Shown one piece after another: positions 12,845 to 22,257 of a DNA stretch of 64,000 bases (position 1 is the stretch's first letter; each line of letters starts with the position of its first letter). The translations under genes were made by a program, and so were the position numbers. The notes beneath the pieces were generated by a model. The model did no database searches, was not told the origin of the DNA, and saw only the letters and a list, made by a program, of their open reading frames with translations. Source of the stretch: Bradyrhizobium sp. 186 (GTDB taxonomy: Bacteria; Pseudomonadota; Alphaproteobacteria; Rhizobiales; Xanthobacteraceae); contig NZ_CP082164.1 of NCBI RefSeq assembly GCF_023101685.1, positions 9,455,001-9,519,000 of the forward strand, read 5' to 3'.

Positions 12845-13492
12845 TCAGTTCGGCATCACATACGCATAAATCCGGCCGCGCGAGACCGGCGCCTCGCGGA
12901 CGCGGTTGCCGTTGTTGCCGGAGATCATGATCGGATTGCCCTGCGCGTCGACGCCGGTGATGATGCCGACATGGCCGCCGCCGCGCCGCCCCATCACCGC
13001 GATGGCGCCGACCTGCGGACCGGAGACGCGCGTTCCGTAATGCGCGAACGAGTTCGCCATGTCGGAGCCGGTGCCCTGATGCCCGGTGTGTTGCAGCACC
13101 ATGTTCATGAAGCGCGCGCACCACAAGCTGCCGCGCCCGGTCGGATTGCCGCCGACATAGCGGCGCGCCTCGGACACCAGGCCGGATCCGCCGCCGAAAC
13201 CGCCGCTCGTGGACATTCCGCCGTTGCCGGCGCTATTGGCGTTCGGGTCGTTGCTGGCAAAGGTGTTGCCGAAACCGCTCGCCTGCAATTGCGCCGTGCT
13301 GCGCTCGAAGCGCGAGCTGCGTGCATGATGCCGGTAATGATGATGCCTGCTGGCGTGATGCACGTAAGCGTGCCGCTCTGCGCTATGACGATGAGGCCGT
13401 GCTGACGCTGAGGTGAACGCGGCGATCGCCGCGAAGAAGAGCGCCAGCGCGACGACACAGCGCGACAGGCGAGACGCAAACAACTCGAACAT
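12845..13492 (-). CDS. Secreted CHAP/NlpC-like cysteine peptidase-type protein
   Basis: A 215-residue exported protein. The signal peptide is residues 1-31 (hydrophobic VVALALFFAAIAAFTSASA). A His-rich linker (HHASRHHHYRHHARSS) is followed by a Gly/Ser/Asn spacer, then a TIGR02594/CHAP-like domain. The probable catalytic Cys is in LWCARFMN and the His in GGHVGIITG. Such proteins often process peptidoglycan peptides. The poly-His stretch could bind metal. It is monocistronic, between a palindromic repeat and the divergent hydrolase gene. Confidence 0.75.
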   Translation of the reverse strand: MFELFASRLSRCVVALALFFAAIAAFTSASARPHRHSAERHAYVHHASRHHHYRHHARSSRFERSTAQLQASGFGNTFASNDPNANSAGNGGMSTSGGFGGGSGLVSEARRYVGGNPTGRGSLWCARFMNMVLQHTGHQGTGSDMANSFAHYGTRVSGPQVGAIAVMGRRGGGHVGIITGVDAQGNPIMISGNNGNRVREAPVSRGRIYAYVMPN

Positions 13493-13693
13493 TCTTCATC
13501 CTTGGTTGACACCCCCTATTCCCCGTCGGCCCGTACGGTGGCCGACATCCGCGTGGCGTATCACAATCCTGATGTGGCGAGATCAAGACGCGCTCGCGGA
13601 GATTTTGGGCGATGATTAACAGGTGTTAGAGTCACCATGCGCTGACCGCAGAACGGCATTCCAATGCCGCAGCCGTACAGGAAGGAAAATCGC

Positions 13694-14557
13694 ATGCCCC
13701 ACGCCGTAACGAAGGATGGCTGCCGTCTTTATTTCGAAGAGGTCGGCATTGGCACGCCGATCATCTTCCTGCACGAGTTCGCGGCCGACTACACCAATTG
13801 GGAGCCGCAGATGCGTTACTTCTCGCGCGGCCATCGCTGCATCACCTACTCGGCGCGCGGCTACACGCCGTCGGATGTGCCGGCGGGCGACGTCTACACC
13901 TACAAGCATTTCTACACCGATGCGCTCGCCGTGCTCGATCATCTCAAGATCGATCGCGCGCATCTCGTCGGACTGTCGATGGGCGCCTACTCGTCGCTTC
14001 AGATCGGACTGAACGCACCGCAGCGCGCGCTGTCGATGACGCTCGCCGGCGTCGGCTCCGGCTCGGAGATCGAAAACCTGGACGCCTGGCGCAAACAGTG
14101 CCGCGCCAATGCCGAGCAGTTCGAGACGCTCGGCTCCGCAGAGGTCGCCAAGGTCACGCGCGAGGCGCCGAGCCGGATCCCTTTCCTGGTGAAGGACCCG
14201 CGCGGACACGCCGACTTCTATGCCGCGCTGGCCCGGCACGATGCGAAGGGATCGGCAAACACGATGCGCGGCTTCCAGGGCGGCCGTCCCTCGATCTACA
14301 CGATGACGGATGCGATCAGAGGCATCGCGACGCCCGCACTGATCGTCTGCGGCGACGAGGACGATCCGTGCGTCGGGCCGAGCCTGTTCCTGAAGAAGCA
14401 TCTGCCGGCAGCGGGGCTCGCGATGTTGCCGAAGTCAGGCCACGTGCTCAATCTCGAAGAGCCCGCGCTGTTCAACGAAACGGTGGAGCGGTTCGTGACG
14501 CTGGTGGAAGCGGGGCGATGGCCGGTGCGCGATCCGCGGTCGGTGGCGGCGCATTAG
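13694..14557 (+). CDS. Alpha/beta hydrolase
   Basis: A 287-residue cytosolic alpha/beta-fold hydrolase. The nucleophile elbow is GLSMGAYSS, the oxyanion region is IIFLHEFAADYTNW, the acid is probably in VCGDEDDP, and the catalytic His is in KSGHVLNLEEP. The ATG at 13694 was chosen because AGGAAGG lies 8 bases upstream; an ATG ten codons earlier lacks a ribosome site. The substrate cannot be told from sequence; esterase, lactonase or dienelactone-type activity is possible. It is followed by a palindromic repeat. Confidence 0.88.
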   Translation: MPHAVTKDGCRLYFEEVGIGTPIIFLHEFAADYTNWEPQMRYFSRGHRCITYSARGYTPSDVPAGDVYTYKHFYTDALAVLDHLKIDRAHLVGLSMGAYSSLQIGLNAPQRALSMTLAGVGSGSEIENLDAWRKQCRANAEQFETLGSAEVAKVTREAPSRIPFLVKDPRGHADFYAALARHDAKGSANTMRGFQGGRPSIYTMTDAIRGIATPALIVCGDEDDPCVGPSLFLKKHLPAAGLAMLPKSGHVLNLEEPALFNETVERFVTLVEAGRWPVRDPRSVAAH

Positions 14558-14571
14558 GCTCGTCATTCCGG

Positions 14572-14667
14572 GATGCGCCGACAGGCGCAGGCCCGGAATC
14601 CATCACTCCACTAACGCTGAGGCTCGATGGATTCCGGGCTCGATGCTTCGCATCGCCCCGGAATGAC
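14572..14667. repeat. Intergenic palindrome, family B copy 1
   Basis: The arms are GTCATTCCGGG at the left and CCCCGGAATGAC at the right, with an inner pair CCGGAATCCAT / ATGGATTCCGG. It sits between the convergent hydrolase and metW genes and could act as a bidirectional terminator. Related copies are at 45280, 48607 and 52511. Confidence 0.8.
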
Positions 14668-14673
14668 GGAGAA

Positions 14674-15336
14674 CTATTGCTTGCCGCCGCGCGTGAGCAA
14701 AAACACGCCCTGCTCGCCGAACAGATTCCACACCCACCACGGCATCCGCAGCCGCAGCGGGCGGCCGTAGAGATCGAGCGCCTCGGCGCGCTCCATCTTG
14801 ACGTGGATGGCGTCGCAGAGCTCGACGAAGTCCTTGATGGTGCAGAAATGGATGTTGGCGGTGTCGTACCAGCTCGCCGGCAGATTCTCCGTGCGCGGCA
14901 TGTGGCCGCCGATCAGGAGCTGAAGCCGCATCTTCCAGAAGCCGAAGTTCGGGAAAGATACGATGGCGCGGCGGCCGATGCGCAAGAGGTTCTCCAGCAC
15001 GACCTTAGGCTGCCGCGTCGCTTGCAACGTCTGCGACAGGATCACGTAGTCGAAGGCGTCATCGGGATAGTTGACGAGGTCGGTGTCGGCATCGCCCTGC
15101 ACCACCGCGAGCCCTTTTGCGACACAGCGGTTGACGCCCTCGCGCGACAGCTCGATGCCGCGCCCATCGATGCCGCGGGTCTCCAGAAGCTGGAGCAGGT
15201 CGCCATCGCCGCAGCCGACGTCGAGCACCTTCGAACCGGGCTTGACCATCCCGGCGACCAGCAGGTGGTCGGCGCGAAAATGGCCGGATTGTCCCGCCGC
15301 AAGGCCGTTGAGCGGCAGCACTTCCTGTACAGGCAT
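14674..15336 (-). CDS. metW: Methionine biosynthesis protein MetW
   Basis: A 220-residue class I methyltransferase-fold protein with the SAM motif VLDVGCGDGDLL near residues 38-49. MetW partners MetX in alphaproteobacteria that make O-acylhomoserine for methionine. The stop of metX is only 2 bases upstream, so the two are translationally linked and both fall under the SAM-II riboswitch. Length is normal. There is no separate promoter. Confidence 0.95.
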   Translation of the reverse strand: MPVQEVLPLNGLAAGQSGHFRADHLLVAGMVKPGSKVLDVGCGDGDLLQLLETRGIDGRGIELSREGVNRCVAKGLAVVQGDADTDLVNYPDDAFDYVILSQTLQATRQPKVVLENLLRIGRRAIVSFPNFGFWKMRLQLLIGGHMPRTENLPASWYDTANIHFCTIKDFVELCDAIHVKMERAEALDLYGRPLRLRMPWWVWNLFGEQGVFLLTRGGKQ

Positions 15337-15338
15337 CG

Positions 15339-16541
15339 CTAGCCGTCCTTGCTGGTGAGCCCGCGCGCCTTGCCCGCCGATTGCAGGAAGGCACGGGAGA
15401 TATCGAGGAATTCGGGCACGTCGAGCAGGAAGGCGTCATGGCCGCGATCGGTCTCGATCTCGGCGAACGACACAAGCGCGCTCGACGCGTTCAGCGCATG
15501 CACCAGAGCGCGCGATTCCGAGGTCGGAAACAGCCAGTCGCTGGTGAAGGAGACCACGCAGAAGCGCGTCTGGATGTCCGCGAATGCCTTGGCCAGCACG
15601 CCGCCGTGATCGCCGGCGATGTCGAAATAGTCCATCGCGCGGGTCAGATAGAGATAGCTGTTGGCATCGAAGCGCTCGACGAAGGACGAGCCCTGGTAGC
15701 GCAGATAGCTCTCGACCTGGAAGTCGGCGTCGAACGAAAACGTCGGCAGCTCGCGGTCCTGCATGCGCCGGCCGAATTTGCGGTGCAGCGCCGCGTCCGA
15801 GAGATAGGTGATGTGCGCCGCCATCCGCGCCACCGCGAGGCCGCGATGCGGATGGATGCCGTGATCGGTGTAGCGGCCGTTGTGCCAGTCGGGATCGGCC
15901 ATCACGGCCTGGCGGCCGAGCTCGTGGAAGGCAATGTTCTGCGCCGAGTGCCGTGTCGAACAGGCGATCGCGAGCGACGAAAACACGCGCTTGGGGTAGG
16001 CCGCGGTCCATTGCAGCGCCTGCATGCCGCCCATCGAGCCACCGACAACGGCGAACAGCGTGTCGATGCCGAGCCGGTCGATCAGCATCGCCTGCGCGCG
16101 CACCATGTCGGGGATGGTGATAACCGGGAAATCCAGGCCCCACACCTTGCCGGTCTTGGGATTGATCGAGGCAGGCCCGGTCGAACCCATGCAGCCGCCG
16201 ATCACGTTGGCGCAGATGATGAAGTACTGGCTGGGATCGAGCGGCCGGCCGGCGCCGACCAATGTTTCCCACCAGCCCGGCTTGCCGGTGACGGGATGAA
16301 GGTTGGCGACGTGCTGGTCGCCGGTCAGCGCATGGCAGATCAGGACGGCGTTGGAGCGCGCGGCGTTGAGCTCGCCATAGGTCTGATAGGCGATCTGGAA
16401 CGGGGAGAGATCGATGCCGCAATCGAGCCGCAGCGGCTGGTCGGCGCCGAAATGCACAACCTGCGAGCTCGGATGATCGACCTCGTGCGACCGATCGTCA
16501 GCACTGATCGCGGGACTCGGAATCGACTTGACGCCAACCAT
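15339..16541 (-). CDS. metX: Homoserine O-acetyltransferase MetX
   Basis: A 400-residue alpha/beta-hydrolase-fold acyltransferase that activates homoserine at the committed step of methionine synthesis. The nucleophile is S169 (VGGSMGGMQ); the Asp is in FTSDWLFP and the His in DRGHDAFL. The family signature [14 protein letters not shown] is near 115-127. Acetyl versus succinyl donor cannot be decided by eye. It is first in the metX-metW operon and lies downstream of a SAM-II riboswitch and terminator, so high S-adenosylmethionine should lower expression. Confidence 0.96.
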   Translation of the reverse strand: MVGVKSIPSPAISADDRSHEVDHPSSQVVHFGADQPLRLDCGIDLSPFQIAYQTYGELNAARSNAVLICHALTGDQHVANLHPVTGKPGWWETLVGAGRPLDPSQYFIICANVIGGCMGSTGPASINPKTGKVWGLDFPVITIPDMVRAQAMLIDRLGIDTLFAVVGGSMGGMQALQWTAAYPKRVFSSLAIACSTRHSAQNIAFHELGRQAVMADPDWHNGRYTDHGIHPHRGLAVARMAAHITYLSDAALHRKFGRRMQDRELPTFSFDADFQVESYLRYQGSSFVERFDANSYLYLTRAMDYFDIAGDHGGVLAKAFADIQTRFCVVSFTSDWLFPTSESRALVHALNASSALVSFAEIETDRGHDAFLLDVPEFLDISRAFLQSAGKARGLTSKDG

Positions 16542-16600
16542 CTCTGACCATCGTCCTCGTTTGCGATCAGACTCGAGATCGCCACTGACATCAGGCCATG

Positions 16601-16633
16601 AAAAACCCGGCCTGAACGATAGGTTCGGCCGGG
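16601..16633 (-). terminator. Terminator/attenuator between SAM-II aptamer and metX
   Basis: On the minus strand CCCGGCC and GGCCGGG form a stem followed by TTTTT. The upstream GGCCGGGG at the aptamer's 3' edge can instead pair with CCCGGCC, so aptamer folding could switch between terminator and antiterminator. Confidence 0.75.
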
Positions 16634-16650
16634 ATCGAAAGGGTCCCCGG

Positions 16651-16706
16651 CCTGTTTAGCGATTTTTTTAACGTGGCTGCAAGCCGGCCGGCTCAAATGA
16701 CCACGG
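16651..16706 (-). promoter_or_regulatory. SAM-II riboswitch
   Basis: The minus strand carries the SAM-II (SAM_alpha) core: CGTGG, TCATTTGAGCCGGCCGGC, TTGCAGCCACG, TTAAAAAAATCGCTAAA. The spacing is right for its H-type pseudoknot, about 110 bases before metX. This class is found upstream of metA/metX genes in alphaproteobacteria and binds S-adenosylmethionine. Confidence 0.93.
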
Positions 16707-16872
16707 AACAGGCAAATCCTACTGGCTTGGGCTGTTTTCGTCAAGCCGCGGTCCGGATTAGCCAAATTCCTCTCGCCGCCGTCCGCCGAGCAGGTCCTGA
16801 TTTGTCTTTGCATTTCTCTTTGCTTTCGGCGCCCATCCTGCCTAATCAGGACGTCGATCGCAGCGGGCCCGG

Positions 16873-16919
16873 CCTTGCCGATCCCCTTGCCGATCCCCTC
16901 GCCGATCCGCCTTGCCGAT
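16873..16919 (+). repeat. Short tandem repeat (CTTGCCGATCC-like, four units)
   Basis: Four near-identical 11-13-base units, CTTGCCGATCC or CTCGCCGATCC, run in tandem just before the chorismate mutase start. They encode an artificial-looking ADPLADPLADP if translated, which argues that the real start is downstream at 16955. Confidence 0.7.
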
Positions 16920-16954
16920 CCACCCTGGAACGCCTCTCAACAGCACTCGCAGAT

Positions 16955-17803
16955 ATGTCCCAACGTCCGCCCGCGCCACCATCGTTGCAGGAATTGCGCA
17001 AGGAGATCGATGCGATCGACGAGGGCGTGCATCGCCTGCTGATGCAGCGCGGCGACATCATCGATCGCCTGATCCAGGTGAAGCAGACCCAGGAGGTCGG
17101 CTCCGCGTTCCGCCCGGCGCGCGAGGCCGACATGATGCGCCACCTCGTCCAGCGCCATCGCGGCATCCTGCCGCTCGACACGGTCGAGAGCATCTGGCGC
17201 GTCATCATCTCGACGTTCACCTACGTGCAGGCGCCGTTCGCGGTGCATGCCGACATCTCGGTGAGCGAACCCGCGATGCGCGATTCCGCGCGCTTCCATT
17301 TCGGCTTCACCGTGCCTTACGTCGCGCATTTCAGCGCCCAGGCAGCCGTCGAAGCGGTGGCGAAATCCAAGGGCGATCTGGCGCTGGTCTCGGCGACCTC
17401 GAGCCGCACGCCGTGGTGGCTGTCGCTGGAAGCGGCAGGCATGCCGAAGATCATCGCGCGGCTGCCCTTCGTCGAGCGCGCCGACCATCCGGCGGCGCTC
17501 CCCGTGTTCGTGGTCTCGCGCGTTGCCGACAGCGCCATGGTGACGGAGGTCGAGACCTTCAGCGTCCGCGTTTCGGGATGGAACGCCGACGTCGCGCGCG
17601 CGCTATCGCCGCTCGCCGAGATCGTGGTAGTGCCCGATACCGCCTTCGACGGCGCGGCGCTGCTGATCTCGATCACAGCGACAACGAGCCTCGACAAAAT
17701 CAAGGCTGCCCTGATCGAAGCGGGGGCCTCGGTGCGCTCCGCAGCCCTCGTCGGCAGCCACGCAACGCGCTATACGGTGACCCCGACCGGGTCGAAATCG
17801 TAA
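16955..17803 (+). CDS. Chorismate mutase (AroQ-type) with C-terminal extension
   Basis: A 282-residue enzyme converting chorismate to prephenate in the cytoplasm. The AroQ helical domain occupies about residues 10-95 (LRKEIDAIDEGVHRLLMQRGDIIDRLIQVK). The C-terminal ~180 residues look like a fused ACT- or prephenate-dehydratase-like domain, but no catalytic dehydratase motif (TRF) is evident. The ATG at 16955 was chosen because the family starts here and upstream sequence is tandem repeat and riboswitch DNA. It heads a three-gene unit with hisC and prephenate dehydrogenase. Confidence 0.88.
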   Translation: MSQRPPAPPSLQELRKEIDAIDEGVHRLLMQRGDIIDRLIQVKQTQEVGSAFRPAREADMMRHLVQRHRGILPLDTVESIWRVIISTFTYVQAPFAVHADISVSEPAMRDSARFHFGFTVPYVAHFSAQAAVEAVAKSKGDLALVSATSSRTPWWLSLEAAGMPKIIARLPFVERADHPAALPVFVVSRVADSAMVTEVETFSVRVSGWNADVARALSPLAEIVVVPDTAFDGAALLISITATTSLDKIKAALIEAGASVRSAALVGSHATRYTVTPTGSKS

Positions 17804-17836
17804 GTCGCGAGCCGCCCCGCCAATCCGGAGTCTAAG

Positions 17837-18934
17837 ATGTCCCGCCCCGTGCCGAACCCCGGCATTCTCGATATTGCGCCCTACACGCCCGGCAAGAGCC
17901 CGGTGGCGGAGCCGGGCCGCAAGGTGTTCAAGCTGTCGGCCAACGAGACGCCGTTCGGGCCCTCGCCGAAGGCGATCGAGGCCTTCAAGCATGTGGCGAC
18001 GCATCTGGAAGACTATCCCGAGGGCACCTCGCGCGTGCTGCGCGAAGCGATCGGCCGCAGCTTCGGGCTCGACCCCAACCGCATCATCTGCGGCGCCGGT
18101 TCGGACGAGATCCTCAATCTGCTCGCCCACACCTATCTGAGCCAGGGCGACGAGGCGATCTCCACCACCCATGGCTTCCTGGTCTATCCGATCGCGACCA
18201 TGGCGGTCGGCGCCAAGAACGTCGTCGCTGCGGAGACGAACCTCACCTCCGATGTCGATGCCATCCTCAAAGCGGTGACGCCGCGCACCAAGCTGGTCTG
18301 GCTGGCCAACCCCAACAACCCGACCGGCACCTATCTGCCGTTCGACGAGGTCAAGCGCCTGCGCGCCGGCCTGCCCTCGCACGTCCTGCTGGTGCTCGAC
18401 GCCGCCTATTCCGACTACGTCTCGCGCAACGATTACGAGATGGGGATCGAGCTCGTCGCCACGACCGAGAACACGGTGGTGACGCACACCTTCTCCAAGA
18501 TCCACGGCCTCGCGGCACTGCGCGTCGGCTGGATGTTCGGTCCCGAGCACGTCATCGACGCGGTCAACCGCATTCGCGGCCCCTTCAACGTGTCGACGCC
18601 GGCGATGTATGCCGCCGTCGCCGCGATCGAGGATACCGCGCATCAGGCGATGTCGAAGCAATTCACCGAGACCTGGCGCAACTGGCTCAGCGAGGAGATC
18701 GGCAAGCTCGGGCTCAAGGTGACGCCGGGCGTAGCGAACTTCGTGCTGATCCACTTCCCGACCGACAAGGGCAAGACCGCCGATGACGCCGACGCCTTCC
18801 TGACCAAGCGGGGCCTCGTGCTGCGCGGGCTAAAGAACTACGGCCTGCCGCACGCACTGCGCATGACCATCGGCACCGAGGAGGCCAACCGCCTCGTCGT
18901 CGAGGCCTTGCGCGACTTCGTGGCCGGCAAGTGA
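17837..18934 (+). CDS. hisC: Histidinol-phosphate/aromatic aminotransferase HisC
   Basis: A 365-residue class I/II PLP aminotransferase. The PLP lysine is K221 ([10 protein letters not shown]); NPNNPTG and DAAYSDY are the cofactor-contact motifs. Annotated members act on imidazole-acetol phosphate, but this copy lies between chorismate mutase and prephenate dehydrogenase, so transamination of prephenate or 4-hydroxyphenylpyruvate is likely. It overlaps the next gene by 4 bases (GTGA). Confidence 0.93.
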   Translation: MSRPVPNPGILDIAPYTPGKSPVAEPGRKVFKLSANETPFGPSPKAIEAFKHVATHLEDYPEGTSRVLREAIGRSFGLDPNRIICGAGSDEILNLLAHTYLSQGDEAISTTHGFLVYPIATMAVGAKNVVAAETNLTSDVDAILKAVTPRTKLVWLANPNNPTGTYLPFDEVKRLRAGLPSHVLLVLDAAYSDYVSRNDYEMGIELVATTENTVVTHTFSKIHGLAALRVGWMFGPEHVIDAVNRIRGPFNVSTPAMYAAVAAIEDTAHQAMSKQFTETWRNWLSEEIGKLGLKVTPGVANFVLIHFPTDKGKTADDADAFLTKRGLVLRGLKNYGLPHALRMTIGTEEANRLVVEALRDFVAGK

Positions 18935-19875
18935 ACGCGGCCGCGCACTTCCAGCGCGTCGCGCTGATCGGCTTCGGCCTGATCGGCGGCTCGATCGCGC
19001 GCGCGGCGAAGCTTCAGGGCCTGGCCGGCGAGATCGTCACCACTGCGCGCTCCGAGGAGACGCGCGCGCGGGTGGCCGAGCTCGGCATCGTCGACGAGGT
19101 CGTCGCGACCAACGCGGAAGCCGTGAAGGACGCCGATCTCGTCATCCTCTGCATTCCCGTCGGCGCCTGCGGACCGGTAGCGCAGGAGATCGCCGCGCAT
19201 CTGAAGCCGGGCGCGATCATTTCCGACGTCGGCTCGGTCAAGGGTGCCGTCGTCAGGGACATGGCGCCGCACCTGCCGCAGGGCATTCATTTTGTCCCCG
19301 CGCACCCCGTTGCGGGCACCGAGCATTCGGGCCCGGATTCCGGCTTCGCCGAGCTCTTCATCAACCGCTGGTGCATCCTCACGCCGCCGGAAGGCACCGA
19401 CACCGCCGCCGTCGAGCATCTGCGCGCCTTCTGGGCCGCGCTCGGCGCCAAGGTCGAGGTCATGACGCCGGATCATCATGATCTCGTGCTGGCGATCACC
19501 AGCCACCTGCCGCATCTGATCGCCTACACCATCGTCGGCACCGCCGACGAGCTGGCGCAGGTGACGGAGTCCGAGGTCATAAAATTCTCCGCCGGCGGTT
19601 TTCGCGATTTCACCCGCATCGCGGCGTCCGATCCGACGATGTGGCGCGACGTCTTCCTCGCCAACAAGGAGGCCGTGCTGGAGATGCTCGGGACCTTCAC
19701 CGAGGATCTCGCAAAGCTGACCCGTGCAATCCGCCGCGGTGATGGCGAGGCGCTGTTCGATCACTTCACCCGCACCCGCGCCATCCGCCGCGGCATCGTC
19801 GAGATCGGCCAGGATTCGGCTGCGCCGGATTTCGGCCGGCCGCACGCACAGCTCGGCAAGAAGCCGGATCAGTAG
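18931..19875 (+). CDS. Prephenate/arogenate dehydrogenase family protein
   Basis: A 314-residue NAD(P)-dependent dehydrogenase for tyrosine synthesis (TyrA/TyrC family). The Rossmann motif [10 protein letters not shown] is at residues 14-23; the catalytic His lies in [10 protein letters not shown], and the segment [10 protein letters not shown] is conserved. The start is GTG inside the TGA stop of hisC, showing translational coupling. There is no ACT domain, so feedback inhibition would be different from AroQ-TyrA fusions. Substrate choice (prephenate or arogenate) cannot be read from sequence. Confidence 0.94.
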   Translation: MNAAAHFQRVALIGFGLIGGSIARAAKLQGLAGEIVTTARSEETRARVAELGIVDEVVATNAEAVKDADLVILCIPVGACGPVAQEIAAHLKPGAIISDVGSVKGAVVRDMAPHLPQGIHFVPAHPVAGTEHSGPDSGFAELFINRWCILTPPEGTDTAAVEHLRAFWAALGAKVEVMTPDHHDLVLAITSHLPHLIAYTIVGTADELAQVTESEVIKFSAGGFRDFTRIAASDPTMWRDVFLANKEAVLEMLGTFTEDLAKLTRAIRRGDGEALFDHFTRTRAIRRGIVEIGQDSAAPDFGRPHAQLGKKPDQ

Positions 19876-19967
19876 CGATTTTCCGCCCTGTCCGCGAAGA
19901 GGCGGCTGGCCAGACCCGCGCCGATCTGCATGCACACGCCGAGCGCCCATGAGAATCCGAGGGCCAT
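19869..19967 (-). CDS. Possible 32-residue membrane peptide
   Basis: Starts on the base next to the porin stop codon and ends inside the last codons of the opposite-strand prephenate dehydrogenase gene. The product (MALGFSWALGVCMQIGAG...) has one hydrophobic segment and a polar tail. It has no ribosome site of its own, but could be made by termination-reinitiation after the porin. It could equally be leftover of a larger transporter gene. Low confidence. Confidence 0.22.
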   Translation of the reverse strand: MALGFSWALGVCMQIGAGLASRLFADRAENRY

Positions 19968-21536
19968 CTAGAACGGATAGTAGCGGATCTGCGTCATGAC
20001 GATGTTGTCGTCGGTCTTCGGCGCGCCACCGACGCCATCGAACGCGAGACGCTGGGTGTAGGAATATTGCACGCCGGCTTTGAGCGTGCCGTAATTGCCC
20101 TGGTAGATGGTGTCGTAAATCCCTGCCGTGATCTGTCGAACCTCCTTTGTGTTGCCGTTGCAGGTCGCGGCCGGCGAGTTCTCGGTGAAGCAGCCGGTGT
20201 TGTTGTAGAGCGGATTACCGTAACCAAAGGGAACCGTTCTGACGTTCGCGAACGCGGCCTTGGCCTTTTCCAGGCCAGCGTAGCTGTAGACATCGAGGCT
20301 CGGCGTCGCATGCCAGATCAGCCCGACCGCGGCCGCCGTGATCGTCAGCGGAAGCACCGTGCCATCCTGCGCCACCGTGGCATCGGGAAACGGCGACGCC
20401 GTGAAGCGACCGAGCACCCCGCGTGCGCCATAGAGCTGAAGATCGAGCGTCTTCGGAATCAGCTCGGCAAAGATGTGGCCGCCGAAGCTTCCGGTATCGT
20501 AGCTATGGTTGGCCGAGTTGAACCGATCGAAAAGCTGGTGGTAGAGCGCCCACGCTTCGACGTGCAGCTTATAGGGCCCAAGCCGGGGATCCCACGCAGC
20601 CTTGACGGTGACATCAGGCACCTGGTTCAGGCTGACATTGTTGAGGTTGTTGAAGAAGCTGCCGCCGGGCCCGGTCAAATTGACCTGGAGATTCGGGTTC
20701 AGCACGCCCTGCGGACCGACTGCGGGCGTGCCAACCGTGGGCACGTTGCCGCCGAAGAAGGCGGTCTGCGAATTTTCAACGGACGCAGCCAGCTTGAACT
20801 CCGGCCCGATATCCTGCCAGACGCGCAGACCAGGTTGTCGCGCCGCGAGAAATCCCGGAACGAGCTCGAAATCAATCACACCCGGCGCGTCGATCCCGCG
20901 CGGATCGATGCCGGACTTGCTCGGTGTGTTGAGGGACCATGATTGCCCGGCGAGGACGTGCAAGCCGAGATCGCTTCGGTCGATCTCCACGCTGAGCTGC
21001 CGCATGCGCGGATTGAAGGAGTTGGTCGTTACCGAGTTCGCCGTCTGCGCCGCGCCTTCGAAGTCGATTTCGCCGTAGCCCGCCAGATGCGTGTCGGCGT
21101 CGACATTGCCCTCGGCGAGGACCGAGAACCTGCTCTGGCGCGCGGAGAAGCGCGCCTCCGGGAAGTAGTAATTCCTGCTCTGCGGATAGGGGATGAAGTT
21201 GTAGATCGATCCGGTGTCCGAGGCGAAATTGCGCGACCGGTAGATGCCGGTGAGATCGACCCAGCCGCCGAATGTCAGCGCAACTCCCTTGTAGCAGACC
21301 TTGCCGGCTGCACACGGATCGACAGCGAGAGCCTTGTAGGTCGCCGGCATCGGAGCGGCTTTCGCCTGCGCTTCGATCTGCCCCGTCTTATGGGCTTCCG
21401 AGTCCACGCGCCGTTGAAGCTCCTTCAGCTTGTCCTTCAGCAACCGGATTTCGGTTGCGACATTGTCTTCGGCGAGCGCCTGCCCCGAAGAAGCAGCGAG
21501 AATGCCCAGCATTAGCCCGTAGTTGATCAATCGCAC
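19968..21536 (-). CDS. Porin-like outer membrane protein
   Basis: A 522-residue predicted outer-membrane beta-barrel. The signal peptide ends near residue 22 (SSGQALA-ED). A coiled coil of about 25 residues (LLKDKLKELQRRVD) follows, as in rhizobial porins with an N-terminal trimerising helix. The body is rich in alternating aromatic and polar strands and ends in a terminal Phe (IRYYPF), a barrel assembly signal. Two Cys pairs are present (CAAGKVC; CFTENSPAATC). Transport specificity cannot be told. It is convergent with the prephenate dehydrogenase gene. Confidence 0.8.
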   Translation of the reverse strand: MRLINYGLMLGILAASSGQALAEDNVATEIRLLKDKLKELQRRVDSEAHKTGQIEAQAKAAPMPATYKALAVDPCAAGKVCYKGVALTFGGWVDLTGIYRSRNFASDTGSIYNFIPYPQSRNYYFPEARFSARQSRFSVLAEGNVDADTHLAGYGEIDFEGAAQTANSVTTNSFNPRMRQLSVEIDRSDLGLHVLAGQSWSLNTPSKSGIDPRGIDAPGVIDFELVPGFLAARQPGLRVWQDIGPEFKLAASVENSQTAFFGGNVPTVGTPAVGPQGVLNPNLQVNLTGPGGSFFNNLNNVSLNQVPDVTVKAAWDPRLGPYKLHVEAWALYHQLFDRFNSANHSYDTGSFGGHIFAELIPKTLDLQLYGARGVLGRFTASPFPDATVAQDGTVLPLTITAAAVGLIWHATPSLDVYSYAGLEKAKAAFANVRTVPFGYGNPLYNNTGCFTENSPAATCNGNTKEVRQITAGIYDTIYQGNYGTLKAGVQYSYTQRLAFDGVGGAPKTDDNIVMTQIRYYPF

Positions 21537-21820
21537 TTGAACCTCCCACCTCTTGGGAAGCTGGTCCGATCTGTCGCGCCCCGTCTGGCGCTTGCATGCT
21601 TCCCTGGTGTGGAGTGATTTGAGTTCGGCTGCGGTTATTCTCGGCGACGCTCGTTTTCTGCATCACGTTTTCCTGACGACGATGTTCGGAATATTCTCTC
21701 TGGCTTGCCGATCCGCACGCGCGCGATCGCCGCGCATACGCTTGACGGCGCGCGTTGGGCCCGGCCGGGGCATGACCGGGCCCAACTCCGCGCGCGCAAC
21801 GTCTCGGGTCGACGGCGGCT

Positions 21821-22042
21821 CTACTTGCCCTTGGTCACGTGCACCACCGTGGGGCGTCGCGACTTCGCTGAGGGAACGAGCGCCATCGTATCCCGCGTTG
21901 CGGGGCTCGAGAGGGTGCGATCGCCATTCGGGTACTGGCTCGCGAATGCGGCCGGCTCCTGCGACTGCCACTGGGCGAGCGCGGGCGTCGCGAGTGCGGT
22001 CGAGATGGCAATGGCGGCAATGAACAGCCTGGACTTCGTCAT
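21821..22042 (-). CDS. Small secreted protein of unknown function
   Basis: A 73-residue protein with a classic signal peptide (MTKSRLFIAAIAISTALATP, then ALA-Q cleavage). The mature part is about 49 residues, basic at the C-terminus (SAKSRRPTVVHVTKGK). The start at 22042 has AGGAGAG 7 bases upstream; an upstream in-frame ATG is less likely. No known domain. It stands alone between the porin and the DUF2125 gene; the 280 bases on its 3' side up to the porin start hold no recognised feature. Confidence 0.7.
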   Translation of the reverse strand: MTKSRLFIAAIAISTALATPALAQWQSQEPAAFASQYPNGDRTLSSPATRDTMALVPSAKSRRPTVVHVTKGK

Positions 22043-22166
22043 GGTATTCTCTCCTGCCTGAGCTGGCCGCCTCATTGTGCGGCCGACATGGAGAGAGAGC
22101 GGACTTTGTGGCTCCGCATTCCCGGCGTGCGATCACGATCCAGCGAAGGGTTCGTGACGTCAGCCC

Positions 22167-22252
22167 GTAGCCCGGATGGAGCGCAGCGCAATCCGGGATT
22201 CTTGATCACAGCTAGCGCTGTTCCGGATTGCGCTTCGCTCCATCCGGGCTAC
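22167..22252. repeat. Intergenic palindrome, family C
   Basis: GTAGCCCGGATGGAGCG and its complement enclose ATCCGG / CCGGAT segments. It is a near-perfect long inverted repeat located 6 bases past the DUF2125 stop; it may also act as a terminator. Confidence 0.8.
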
Positions 22253-22257
22253 GACAG

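Noticed and set aside
15381..16547. 388-codon plus-strand frame opposite metX
   Set aside because: Shadow of metX, which has full catalytic motifs and a riboswitch.
16673..16954. Upstream extension of the chorismate mutase gene
   Set aside because: The 94 extra codons overlap the SAM-II riboswitch and a tandem repeat on the other side of the promoter region; the family starts at 16955.
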